Origin: Mesostigma viride
Lineage: Eukaryota; Streptophyta; Mesostigmatophyceae; Mesostigmatales; Mesostigmataceae
Length of the DNA stretch: 62,000 nucleotides
Direction of reading: 5' to 3'
Assembly (NCBI GenBank): GCA_009746045.1
Contig: RPFO01000041.1
Coordinates: forward strand, 7,286,613-7,348,612
Positions within the stretch are counted from its first letter, which is position 1. Each line of letters begins with the position of its first letter. The notes under the pieces were generated by a model. That model had not been told where the DNA came from, ran no database searches, and saw only the letters and a program-made list of their open reading frames with translations. The translations under genes were made by a program, and so were the position numbers. Shown one piece after another: positions 36,789 to 46,914 of the stretch.

Positions 36789-37405
36789 AGTTAACGTAAA
36801 GGATTTACGTTAGATGGATAGAGATTGTTACGCTCTTTCCAACGGCACCTTGAACGCCTCATTTGGTTAAGGAACGTAAAAGTTATGACGTTTCCTAGGC
36901 TGTGCCGACAGTACCCGGCGCGCCACTGTGGGCGCGTACGGACACAGGATGTACAAGTGTCACTTTGATAGTCCGCAGGACGTTGACAGGACTTGTACAG
37001 GACTTGATGGTCAATTGATAGGTAGGCGCACTGTAGCGCGCCAGGACCTATGAGACAATTGATGCTGACTAGTGTACGGATAGGTCCACAGGACTAGCCG
37101 TATGGACAATTGATAGATCTGCGCGCCAAAGGCGTGCCAGAGTCTGTGTAATCAATTGATTGACAGTTCAGCTGTGACAGTGCAGCTGAATACTTGGACG
37201 CGTCCCTAGTAAGCTATATGAGTGACTTGGTCACACCGGGACGCTAGTTCTTGCGTGCACGTTCTCTTGGCACTGCGACCCTGTCGTCTGTGCTGCGTGC
37301 AGTCTTGGAAGTGACGTGACTTACGTCTGTGTTTCCTGATTGTTAATAAAGGCAACTTCCTGCAAGAACCATGGCGGAATTCGTGGCATTCTTACCCTCA
37401 CAACT
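36789..37405 (+). repeat. Element 1 3' LTR (617 bp)
   Basis: Same length and, by eye, the same sequence as the 5' copy, with CTATA following. Confidence 0.9.
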
Positions 37406-37410
37406 CTATA

Positions 37411-37871
37411 ATCTAAGAACGCAACGACATTACGTAGACAGGAAAACCTGTCAGCACAAGGGAGTAACCTACGTGACAACCCGCCCGTGTACCGGGCCCC
37501 AGCACGTAAGCCACTCCCGCGGAGTCCCTCGCAAGCCAGCCTGTACGGTTATGGCCTGCGTGAACCAACGAGCGAGGCCGGTGTACCCAGAGCCAGCGCT
37601 CACAGCACAAACATGAAAACGACAAGAAAACAGGGCTGGGAGCACACAACACCGCTCTACGCGTGCAGAGAGAGGAGGGACAGAGCGAGCAATATGGCTG
37701 CTGCGCGCCCTACAACCACCATGGCTGCGTGCCCACCTATTTGCTGCGGATGCGATATTATCGTTTCTTGCCGTCTTGGTGCAGATCACCGATTCTCGTC
37801 AGGCAGATCACGAGGCCCTGCCCACGCTCTGTACGAGCTATGGTGGCCCTAGACGAATCCTCCGATACCAG
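37411..37871 (-). other. Gypsy leader and primer-binding site
   Basis: No convincing gene. The minus-strand PBS TGGTATCGGAGG ends at 37870 next to the LTR. The remainder is untranslated leader, displaced from its continuation (29470-29570) by element 1. Confidence 0.6.
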
Positions 37872-38486
37872 TGTTACGAGCCACACCAGCGGCTCCGAAA
37901 GACCCTAGTCTAGCGTGGGTTACGCCTGAATGAACTCGCCGGAATCTGCTATCCGCCCGGACTACGGGAATGTAGCCCTGAATTCTAGCTAGTACGCGGA
38001 ATTACTAGCTAGGCCCTAAATGCACAACTAGATAAATTATGCATATACATGGAATGCACGACGGGCGTTAGTGCAGCCCAGATTTGACCTCTGGTTCGGC
38101 AGACGAGTTTTACTCAAGTCGATTTCATTCCAAACCAAAGATAGGAAGCCATTGTCACCTACGACATTTGTCCAAGACGGCGTGCATGCCAGCGGGTCGG
38201 CCGGGGGCCGAACCTCTAGCGCTGCAATGAATATCAGCCGTAGATGTACATAGTATCCGCCAGTCTGGCACCCGGTACCTGGCAGTCCCGGGTACAGACC
38301 AGTAACACACCAAACCGAAAGCAAAGCCACGGGTACCTGGGCCGGCTGATGGAATAACTCGGCCAAGTCCCCGAATCTAACGTAATAACTATCGAAAGTC
38401 TCAAACAATATCAAAATGACTTTCGACTGACCAAACTAATTTATTTTAGGAATTGTTACGCCCAAACATGGGTTAGGGCCGTAACA
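37872..38486 (-). repeat. Gypsy 5' LTR (615 bp)
   Basis: TGTTACG...CGTAACA ends (7-bp inverted termini). One base separates it from the tRNA-type primer site. The other LTR was lost with the truncation at 23304. Confidence 0.7.
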
Positions 38487-38769
38487 GGTCGACTTTCAGG
38501 AGATTCTGCTAAAAGAGAGCGAGGACAAGACGGTGGGTTTGGCACTTTTGGCTCCGGAAGCGTTCAGGAAGTACGCTAAAAAAGTTGGATTACTCGAAGG
38601 GGGGGTGAAGGAGGCGGCGATGAAGGGGCCGGTGAAGGGGCTGGAGAAGGGGAAGGGGAAGGGGAAGGAGACGGAGGAGATCAAAAAGGAGGAGGAGGCG
38701 AAGGGGAAGGAGGAGTGGGACGTTGTGTATGAGTGGCATAGTGTCCATTTACCCAGAGGCCTCAATTGA
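38487..38769 (+). pseudogene. Host exon fragment (3' end of a gene) cut by gypsy
   Basis: A frame open from the LTR edge reads VDFQEILLKESEDKTVGLAL, APEAFRKYAKKVGLLEGG, then a Lys/Glu/Gly-rich run and EEWDVVYEWHSVHLPRGLN with a TGA stop at 38767-38769. The composition fits a real protein end. The start of this gene should lie left of the gypsy insertion but is not recognisable, since that side is truncated. An acceptor-like CTTTCAG at about 38492-38498 could instead start the exon. No family recognised. Confidence 0.45.
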
Positions 38770-38815
38770 GGCCTTTTGCCTCAATTGAGGCCTTTTGCCT
38801 CAATTGAGGCCTTTT
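38758..38815. repeat. Three tandem copies of an 18-bp palindrome (AGGCCTCAATTGAGGCCT)
   Basis: AGGCCTCAATTGAGGCCT is a perfect palindrome, repeated every 20 bp with TTTTG spacers and overlapping the stop codon of the host exon. A single copy flanked by A and T runs occurs at 48367-48389. It may act as a 3'-end or terminator-like hairpin. Confidence 0.75.
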
Positions 38816-39059
38816 TCACGAAGGTCACATGGGGACGGTAATTTTGGCGGGAAGGACCGGTCCTATGGGTCGTCCGGCCCCAGTGGCGCGAATCTGGTAT
38901 ATGTGCTGAGCGTCCTGACCCGTTGGGGTCGACAGGGGTCGACGGTTACTGAAAGATATGTGAGGTGGAAAAGTACCTATTTTGGCCACTTTCGTGCAAC
39001 CGGACGACGAATTTTCACGAATGCACGACCATGGCGGCCTCGAGTAAAATAGACCGTAT
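38816..39059. other. Host intergenic DNA before element 2
   Basis: No gene seen. Contains GTCGAC-rich short repeats and ends at the CGTAT target copy (39055-39059). Confidence 0.5.
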
Positions 39060-39677
39060 AGTTAACGTAAAGGATTTACGTTAGATGGATAGAGATTGTT
39101 ACGCTCTTTCCAACGGCACCTTGAACGCCTCATTTGGTTAAGGAACGTAAAAGTTATGACGTTTCCTAGGCTGTGCCGACAGTACCCGGCGCGCCACTGT
39201 GGGCGCGTACGGACACAGGATGTACAAGTGTCACTTTGATAGTCCGCAGGACGTTGACAGGACTTGTACAGGACTTGATGGTCAATTGATAGGTAGGCGC
39301 ACTGTAGCGCGCCAGGACCTATGAGACAATTGATGCTGACTAGTGTACGGATAGGTCCACAGGACTAGCCGTATGGACAATTGATAGATCTGCGCGCCAA
39401 AGGCGTGCCAGAGTCTGTGTAATCAATTGATTGACAGTTCAGCTGTGACAGTGCAGCTGAATACTTGGACGCGTCCCTAGCAAGCTATATGTGTGACTTG
39501 GTCGCACCGGGACGCTAGCTCTTGCGTGCACGCTCTCTTGGCATAACGACCCTGTCGTCTGTGCTACGTGCAGTCTCGGACCTGACGTGACTTACGTCTG
39601 TGTTTGCTCATTATATAATAAAGGCAACTTTCCTGCAAGAGCCATGGATTCCCTCGGTGGTAAACTCTCATTCAACT
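39060..39677 (+). repeat. Element 2 5' LTR (618 bp)
   Basis: AGTTAACG...CATTCAACT, TATA-like TTATATAATAAAGG near 39612. The last 60 bp before the end differ from element 1, marking a second LTR subtype (shared with element 3). Confidence 0.9.
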
Positions 39678-39688
39678 CGTATTACAAT
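39678..39688 (+). other. Putative primer region of element 2
   Basis: CGTATTACAAT directly follows the LTR. Its 11-nt complement ATTGTAATACG stands in this element's 3' UTR at 45838-45848. Confidence 0.5.
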
Positions 39689-39704
39689 CTTCGTACCAAG
39701 AAAA

Positions 39705-40490
39705 ATGCCGGACTCGATGGAGTTCCGCATTCCGAGGGATTCTGAAATTTTGGGCAGTCCAGCGGACATCGCCGAATCTCCGGCTGGTCCTTCGACGACT
39801 CCTGTTCGTGAAGATCGTCCGGTTCTTAATCCGGCGTGGCAGCGTGTTGTTGACCAGGCGGTAGCGTCCAGTGCGGAGCTACGCGCTCAGCAGCAGGCAC
39901 TGCTGCAAAACCTACGACTGCCGCCCCCGCCTCCGCAACCTTCGATTGTTTCGGGGTTTCGCGATTACCTTGATTCCATTCGAGCTTTGCTCGCGGACTT
40001 CGAGGTCCATACCCGGGCGGGGTTGCAAGCGCCCAGCGCGGTTGCCGAGGTCTCTGAGGAGATCGACAACGCGGTTTCATCGCTTACAGGTTACCAGCGC
40101 AATCTCGCTAACTGGCTGTCGGTTCGTTCGGGCGTCATTCCGACGATTACGACCAACCTGTTTCAAGACCTTGCGATTCTGCAGTTGCTGTCGCGAGGCT
40201 TCCGGACGCGTGAGCGGCAATTGCTGCTCAATCTTGTCGCGTTCTTGTCTGCATTGCGAGAGTGGGCGCCGGACGGGTGGGATTTTCTAACGATTCTTAC
40301 CAACCCGCTCCGCATCGTCACCCGCCGCCGTCGTCGCCGCATTGATCCGGTGACGGGACGTCGGTTGGACCCCATCGTCATCGAAACTCCGGTGACGATT
40401 GAGGTTGGGCAAGGCCAGGAGGCGCCTGCGCCTGTCGCCAACGATCCAATTTACGACTACGACTACTGCGATTTTCGTGGTCTCGACTGA
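39705..40490 (+). CDS. Element 2 ORF0 (261 aa)
   Basis: Starts MPDSMEFRIPRDSEIL. Compared with element 1 it has an extra Pro-rich loop (LRLPPPPPQPS) and a longer basic/Pro C-terminal region (RRRRRIDPVTGRRLDP), but keeps the LTGYQRNL, TNLFQDLA, RERQ, NLVAFL and CDFRGLD blocks. Intact. Identical by eye to the element 3 copy. It ends 122 bp before gag, and the gap holds a pyrimidine tract with AG (TGTCTTTTGTTTTCCAG, about 40556-40572) that could serve as a splice acceptor for gag. Confidence 0.75.
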   Translation: MPDSMEFRIPRDSEILGSPADIAESPAGPSTTPVREDRPVLNPAWQRVVDQAVASSAELRAQQQALLQNLRLPPPPPQPSIVSGFRDYLDSIRALLADFEVHTRAGLQAPSAVAEVSEEIDNAVSSLTGYQRNLANWLSVRSGVIPTITTNLFQDLAILQLLSRGFRTRERQLLLNLVAFLSALREWAPDGWDFLTILTNPLRIVTRRRRRRIDPVTGRRLDPIVIETPVTIEVGQGQEAPAPVANDPIYDYDYCDFRGLD

Positions 40491-40612
40491 ATTCGGCATG
40501 GTGGCGCGGTCGGCACCGGGGCAGGCGGCTTTTTGACAGATTGTACATATCTACCTGTCTTTTGTTTTCCAGCTGCTTAGCTCAGGGCCATACACAGCTA
40601 GTGTAGTTTACC

Positions 40613-41722
40613 ATGGCTGAGGGACGCCGTAGCAAGGGCCTAGCCAGTGGGAATAATAATGGGGGTGCTGGTAGCGGGACCGCTCACGTAGATGACGTGG
40701 GGGTCACCGGAGAAATCACTAATATCCCTTTGAATAATAACACTACACATGCTGTTTCTGGATATGATCTCACCACCCAGGGTCTGCTTATTGTTAATCA
40801 GCTGCAACCTGTCACTTCAGACTCTAAGCCAAAGCAGGCAGAGGAGTTTGTGGAAGGACTAGAGGGGTTTCCAAGTTTGTACGGTGGTACAAACTATTAT
40901 CAGATCTGGATAGGCAGCCAGACTTTTGGCAAGTGCACAGATCAGATTAAAGACCTCACTAGAGAGTGCAAGAAGGCCAACAAGGCCTGGGCAGTCTACG
41001 TGGCAGAGCTGAGGGAGCTGCTAGAGGATCAACGGAAGAAAGTGGGGATCCATTGGCAGGATAAATACCAAGGGTGGGAGGTTAAGGGAGACCTTATCCA
41101 GAACTTCCTCAATTATTGTAAAATGGTTGAGGAGGGCAGGGCTCACGGCTTCAATGTCGCTGACAGCATAGCCCTGACAAACTGGCTCAAGGTTTCTGGG
41201 CTGGACAAGGCAACACGTGGCTCTTTAAAGGTCATGTGTGCCCCACACTCTACCCTCAAGGCCTACAAGGTCATAATCAAACAAGCACTCGAGGCAGAGG
41301 AGCTGTTTGAGGGTGGAATGCCAGCTGTGAAGGCTACCCACGCAGGTGGGCGTGCCCAGGGGGGCTCCAAGACGTCTGAGGCTGACAGAAGCCAAGGAGG
41401 ACGTGGGGGCAACCACAACAAGCGGAAGGCCAACCATTCACCCGACCCTGACGGGCAATCACATGCCAAGTCGGTGTTCAGGAGGGTGGGTGGTAAGCCC
41501 AGGCAGGGTAACGCGCCTGACAACGGGGGAGGAGGCCAGGGCAAGTCAAAGATCCAGTGCTACCTGTGCAAGGGGTGGGGGCACATCAAGAAGGAGTGTC
41601 CCAGCTTCAAGAAGACCCAGGGCCAGGGCAGCAACAAGAAAAACAACAACAAGAACAACAACAAGTCCCAGGCAGGCCAGCCTTCAAAGGGCAGTCAGCA
41701 AGAAGACAACAAGGAGCAGTGA
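40613..41722 (+). CDS. Element 2 gag (369 aa), intact
   Basis: MAEGRRSKGLASGNN... has a capsid-like helical part (about 60-235) with GFPSLYGGTNYYQIWIGS and LKVSGLDKATRGSLKVMCAP, a basic Gly-rich linker with DRSQGGRGGNHNKRK, and one zinc knuckle C-YL-C-KGWG-H-IKKE-C (about 315-328). It ends Asn/Lys/Gln-rich. Stop UGA (41720-41722) in context GAG CAG UGA CUG. The following 47 codons to the pol ATG at 41864 are in frame and open. Gag would form the particle; the knuckle binds RNA. Confidence 0.85.
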   Translation: MAEGRRSKGLASGNNNGGAGSGTAHVDDVGVTGEITNIPLNNNTTHAVSGYDLTTQGLLIVNQLQPVTSDSKPKQAEEFVEGLEGFPSLYGGTNYYQIWIGSQTFGKCTDQIKDLTRECKKANKAWAVYVAELRELLEDQRKKVGIHWQDKYQGWEVKGDLIQNFLNYCKMVEEGRAHGFNVADSIALTNWLKVSGLDKATRGSLKVMCAPHSTLKAYKVIIKQALEAEELFEGGMPAVKATHAGGRAQGGSKTSEADRSQGGRGGNHNKRKANHSPDPDGQSHAKSVFRRVGGKPRQGNAPDNGGGGQGKSKIQCYLCKGWGHIKKECPSFKKTQGQGSNKKNNNKNNNKSQAGQPSKGSQQEDNKEQ

Positions 41723-41863
41723 CTGTCTGAGGCAACCCCTACACACCTTAATTCACCCAAGGGGGAGGCCAGGTGCTCCAATGCAGATTTTATATCTGGG
41801 CAACAAGAGGGTGATCTCCAGGTTCATGGTGGCCCCAGGTCACCTGGAGAGGTACAGGTTCCT

Positions 41864-44800
41864 ATGAAGACGTCCTTGACAGCTGGTGCAGCTGTAAGAA
41901 TGTCTGACCCCATGCATCCTTGTGCTGGGCACGAGGGTGGACCTCTCATTTTGAGAGAAACCAATGTACAACCACAGAGGGGTGTGAAGGCCTCTGGTGG
42001 TATGCATGTGGTCCCTGCTGGCGGTCCAGGTGTTGGGCATGAGCAGGGTGACTCAGACTCTGAGTCAGAACAGGATGGAAGACAGCATGGTGATGCTGGA
42101 CAACCTGACAGCACAGTCCTGACTGTGCCAGGGACTGCTTCCTCTGTGTACCAGGAGTTGGGTGCCCGAATCCACAACATGTTTGGGCATGCCACTTCTC
42201 TGTCAAACAACTTTGCCTTCCGTATGGGCAGGGCACCCCTTCTTAAGGCGTGTCAGCAAGCTGCCTCACGGTGTAAGTGCCAGTTGTCCTCCAACAAGCC
42301 CAGGAAATCACATGCCAAAGCTATACCTCAGAGCATTGGTGATCTGCAGTGTGATATCCAACACATCAGGGGCATGCAACTGTTGGTGTGCGTGGACAGG
42401 TACACAAAATACAAGGTGCTGGAGCATTTACCTTCTATGAAGAACAGGTACTTGCTGGCTGCCCTGCAGAATGTAAGAGCCAAGTTTCCTACCACAAGGA
42501 TCCAGGTGGACATGCAGTTTCAGCATCTCAAGGGTGATCCCACCCTTCCTGAGTTGCTGGTTACACCTAGGGAGGCTCATGGGCAGCAGGGTGCTATAGA
42601 GAGGGCAATCCAGGAGGTCAAGAAATTGATTATCTCTGAAGACTGGGTACCCTTATCTGCACCTGCACTTGTCAGGAGTGCATGGCTGAGGAACGTGGAG
42701 CAGCAGCTGAACAGCAGGGTTAACTTCTACTATGATGGAGTTGCTGTCAGCCCAATGGGTCTATATCATGGCCTGTGCCCACCACATGTGCTGGAGGGCT
42801 GGAAACATGCTGCACATGTCACCTTTGCCAAGCTGAGGGAGAAGGACCGGGGTTGGAAGATGCTGGAGCCACAAGTGGGTCAGAAGGTCCTAGCTTGGAA
42901 GGAACCTAGCCTTTATGGCAAACGTGGTAGCTGGAGTCCTGGGGTGGTTACCCAGGTTGATGAAGCTAGCCACGCATGCTTGGTCAGCATGGAGGACGAA
43001 CCAAAGCATGTGCACCGGCTGAGTTGGTCATATGTCAAGCCTAACCTGATGAATGAGGGCAGTCAGGCACAAGGCTCACAGGACCTGCAGGATTTTCAGG
43101 TCCCAAGTGACATCACTGATGCAACGACCACATCTGTTGCAGGGGAATCTGTCAGCCCTGGCCAGGTTGCAGAGGTACCTGTTGAACAGGCTGCAAGGTC
43201 AACAGCTGGGGAGTCAACTGTCAAGCCCAAGGCTCTAACCAAGCCCAGGGGGACAAGTTTGGCTGGATTAATTGGGGCTCTGCAAAGGGCCAAGAAGCAG
43301 CCCAAGGTAGCCAAGCTCAGGTGGCATGGCAATCTGGGGCTGGACACTGCCTTAGAGGTAGACACTAATTCTCAGGTTTCCATCATTGGGACCAGAGCTG
43401 CAGCAGGGTACAGCATGACTGAACCCAGCTATCAGTTTGTGTCTGACTTCAGTGGCGGGGTACACGTGAAGGTACTGGGTGAGGTATCCATTCCTATCCT
43501 TGGACAGGACACTGCTTTTTGTGTCTTGGAGGGCTATCAGGGACCTGCTCTTCTGGGGCAGAATTTCCTATGCCAGGATGGGGTAGTGATCACGTCCTCT
43601 CTCCTGACTAAGGAAGGGGCTGGTCAGGTCCCACTGATTAATTTCAGGACCACTCACCTATCACGTGCAGTAACCAGGACGGTTAAGCGTGTGCAAGTGT
43701 GCCAGGGGCAGGAGCCCTTGGTTGATGACCTCATATTGCCAGCTGCTAGTCATCCAAGCAGTTTGGGCATTGGTCCTCACTCACTTGCTGGACACAGCCC
43801 TATAAACTACCAAGGCCTGGTGAAGCTCATGTCCTCTCCCATTATGTGTCCCCAGGTCACACTGGGTCTGATTAAATCTGGGGAGGACTGGATCTCCAAG
43901 AAATGCGTGGAACCTGTCAATGACCTGCCTCCTGCACGACGTCTACTCAAGCTCAAGTTTGTCATCAAGATGAAGGAGGTGGACGGGGTCAAGGTACCAC
44001 ACGTCAGGCCAGTACTGAATGAGTTCAAGGGTACTGGTGAGTGCACCGCTGAGGAGTTGTATACCCCTGGCATGCTGCATGACACTTGGAGGCTGCTGCT
44101 GTGTGTATTTCTAGGCCTTCTCAACAAGGGCTTGGACTATGGCTCAGTGGTGGTAGACTTCAAGAGGGCATTTCTGGAGGGGGATGCAGATGTGGCACAG
44201 GAAAAGTGGGAGGGCAAGACGCCTTTCTATGTCAGGGTGCCTGCTGTATGGAAAAGGGACATTCACACTGAGTTCCTTAAAATCCTCAAGGGCCTGGAGG
44301 GCCTGAGGTCAAGTCCAATAATCTGGAGGGAGACTCTCAACCGTTTCCTGAAGGAGCATTGCAACTTGAAGGTTTCTCCTGTAGACCCCTGTCTGTTTCT
44401 GGGGCAATGGGAAGGCCTACCAGTGTATGCTTCGCTGCACGGGGATGACCTACATCTGATAGCTCCCACGTCGTGGCTTAAGGAGCTGATCTCCATCATT
44501 AAGTCCAAGTTTCCTCTGGGTAGGGAGCAATGGCAGGTGGAGAATGAGCCTCTCCTGTTTGTGGGCATGGAGGCCACACTGGTGAAGAAGGGGGGGAGTG
44601 GCGTATGCTGCTGGTGGGGGGCAACGATTATCAAGAGACCCTCATTAGCAAGCTTCCTCCAGTCATCACACAGGCACTGTGTCCCATGGTGAGGGGCATG
44701 GTTGCTTGGGTGGCAGGCATTTCCAGGCCAGACCTTATGGTCATAGCCAGGTTGCCTGATGACATGCTGACAGAGCTAGGGTCTGCCAAGGTGGCTGATC

Positions 44801-45348
44801 AGGTCAGGGCTTCGTCTGGCATTCTGTTGTCTGCAGTGGATTTATCACAACCCATTTGCATGGAGCTGTATGTGGATAGCTCAATGGACAGCAGGCAGGT
44901 CTCCAAGGTCAGGGGCAGGGCTGCAGGGCTCTTTGTGCTCAGACAGGAAGGCCTGGGGAGTTTGGTGAGCTGGTTCAGTCGCCTGCACAAACGGGTGGCT
45001 GTCAGTAGTGATGTGGCAGAATGCAGGGCTATTTGTGAAGGCATTCACACAAGCCTTTATCTGAAGGAGTTGCTTCATCAGATGACTTCTAACACTCCTT
45101 GGCCACTTCAGGTTACCACTCTTCTAAAAACAGACTCCATGGGGATGGTGCAGTTTGTGCACAGGCAGATGGCCAGAAGTAGGGACTTGGATTATCTCCT
45201 TCTTAAGGAATTGTCCTCCTTGGCCAATATTGAGCATATCCCTGGGGTTGACAATCCTGCTGATGCTTTGACCAAGCTAGTGCAGAAGGCAGCAGTGCAA
45301 TACAAGGTTCTTCAGTCTCTGATGGACCCATCTCAGCAAGCTGTCTAA
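41864..45348 (+). pseudogene. Element 2 pol, one frameshift in the RT/RNase H linker
   Basis: The same domains as element 1 pol: integrase, DTN protease, RT with HGDDL, all intact to LVKKGG. At about 44592 a G run is one base short relative to elements 1 and 4, so the first frame ends at 44692 and RNase H continues in another frame (44605-45348). Element 3 has the same lesion. RNase H would be missing from the translated product, so this copy would need help in trans. Confidence 0.85.
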
Positions 45349-46291
45349 GCTGGTGCCTGGTTATAGGGCATTGGAGAGCAGATTGTGTGGTAGTGTCAGC
45401 ATTGTGACTGGCATAATACCTGTATTTTAGTCTGTACTAAGGCTCATGGACCATGGTACACTCACTCTGATTTTAATCAGGATACAGCCAGGTTTTGGCT
45501 GGGGTTCATGCTGTTGACTACACAAGGTTGACAGGTCCATTACAGACCATGTATTCTATCTAAAAAGAAATGTATATTTGTACATACCTCTCACAATGGT
45601 CTGGGAACCTTTATTCTGGGGTTTATAGGGCGGGGTTCGATTCCCTGGTATTATGTTTCTACAAGCTGGCCTGCTCAGGTGTTTTACCTGTTCAGACTTC
45701 CCCAGGGCAGGATTTAATTGTTGCCTATGTGTTTCATTTTGTCATTTGTTTGCTGTGGCAATTTATCATCTGACAAGTAGACGGGCGCCATAAGACGGGC
45801 GCCAATACTAACCTGTTGAGAGTATGACGGGGAAACTATTGTAATACGTCTTACTTTGTCAAGTGGTATTTCAATTGTCATGGATTTATTGTGCTTATAT
45901 TAGATATGTACTGGGTTTTATGGGATTAGTATCTGGGATTAATGTAACTCACCGCCAGAAGGTCATTGTACTGGAGGCTCTACCGAGGTGATGGGATTAA
46001 TTCCTGGAGAAGACCTCATAGAATTAACCTGTATGTATTTAATTTTGTGTGTTTCTAATATCTGGTGGTACTCTGTAATGCCACTTCCATAGGTTTTTAT
46101 CCATTTCTCATGAAATGGTTTTCCCTGTGGCAGATCTGTTTCTTTTCCAGTTCCTTAAAAGAAAGGGCTGGGGGAATGGCATTGGCCATTAAAGACATCT
46201 GTTCAAGCTTCAAGCTGGAGTGAAGGACATTTCAAGCTACTTCAAGGGTCCCTGGCAGGGGATGTAATCCCTAAAGAAAAGAAGGGATTGG
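45349..46291 (+). other. Element 2 3' UTR
   Basis: Holds the T-arm-like hairpin (45631-45647), the GGCGCC pair (45784-45803), the primer complement (45838-45848) and the polypurine tract (about 46273-46291). No gene seen. Confidence 0.7.
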
Positions 46292-46909
46292 AGTTAACGT
46301 AAAGGATTTACGTTAGATGGATAGAGATTGTTACGCTCTTTCCAACGGCACCTTGAACGCCTCATTTGGTTAAGGAACGTAAAAGTTATGACGTTTCCTA
46401 GGCTGTGCCGACAGTACCCGGCGCGCCACTGTGGGCGCGTACGGACACAGGATGTACAAGTGTCACTTTGATAGTCCGCAGGACGTTGACAGGACTTGTA
46501 CAGGACTTGATGGTCAATTGATAGGTAGGCGCACTGTAGCGCGCCAGGACCTATGAGACAATTGATGCTGACTAGTGTACGGATAGGTCCACAGGACTAG
46601 CCGTATGGACAATTGATAGATCTGCGCGCCAAAGGCGTGCCAGAGTCTGTGTAATCAATTGATTGACAGTTCAGCTGTGACAGTGCAGCTGAATACTTGG
46701 ACGCGTCCCTAGCAAGCTATATGTGTGACTTGGTCGCACCGGGACGCTAGCTCTTGCGTGCACGCTCTCTTGGCATAACGACCCTGTCGTCTGTGCTACG
46801 TGCAGTCTCGGACCTGACGTGACTTACGTCTGTGTTTGCTCATTATATAATAAAGGCAACTTTCCTGCAAGAGCCATGGATTCCCTCGGTGGTAAACTCT
46901 CATTCAACT
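46292..46909 (+). repeat. Element 2 3' LTR (618 bp)
   Basis: Identical by eye to the 5' copy and followed by the CGTAT duplicate. Confidence 0.9.
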
Positions 46910-46914
46910 CGTAT

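Larger units (their letters stand above)
29576..37405 (+). mobile_element. Element 1: complete INT-PR-RT family retrotransposon (7.83 kb)
   Basis: Bounded by CTATA duplicates (29571-29575, 37406-37410). Two 617-bp LTRs look identical by eye, so insertion is recent. Inner order: putative primer region, ORF0, gag (one frameshift), in-frame UGA, intact pol (1161 aa), 3' UTR, polypurine tract, LTR. It sits in the gypsy leader. Confidence 0.9.
23304..38486 (-). mobile_element. Ty3/gypsy element, truncated, containing a hAT-like element and element 1
   Basis: Reading on the minus strand: 5' LTR (37872-38486), primer site (37861-37870), leader (37411-37860, continuing at 29470-29570), an accessory ORF with an RNase H1-type hybrid-binding domain, gag, then protease and RT. 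It ends inside RNase H at 23304, so integrase and the 3' LTR are lost. Element 1 (29576-37405) splits the leader and a hAT-like element (25954-27300) splits gag just before the zinc knuckle. The right flank (GGTCG, 38487-38491) lies in a host exon. Confidence 0.8.
39060..46909 (+). mobile_element. Element 2: complete retrotransposon (7.85 kb)
   Basis: CGTAT duplicates flank it (39055-39059, 46910-46914). The two 618-bp LTRs (39060-39677, 46292-46909) look identical. ORF0 and gag are intact; pol has one frameshift. It is nearly identical to element 3 but in the opposite orientation. Confidence 0.9.

Noticed and set aside
37411-37908. Small genes in the interval after element 1
   Set aside because: The stretch is the gypsy leader, bounded by a tRNA-type primer site and LTR; the ORFs are random in composition.
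44585-44610. Programmed frameshift in pol of elements 2 and 3
   Set aside because: Elements 1 and 4 are in frame at this point, so the short G run is better explained as a shared lesion.
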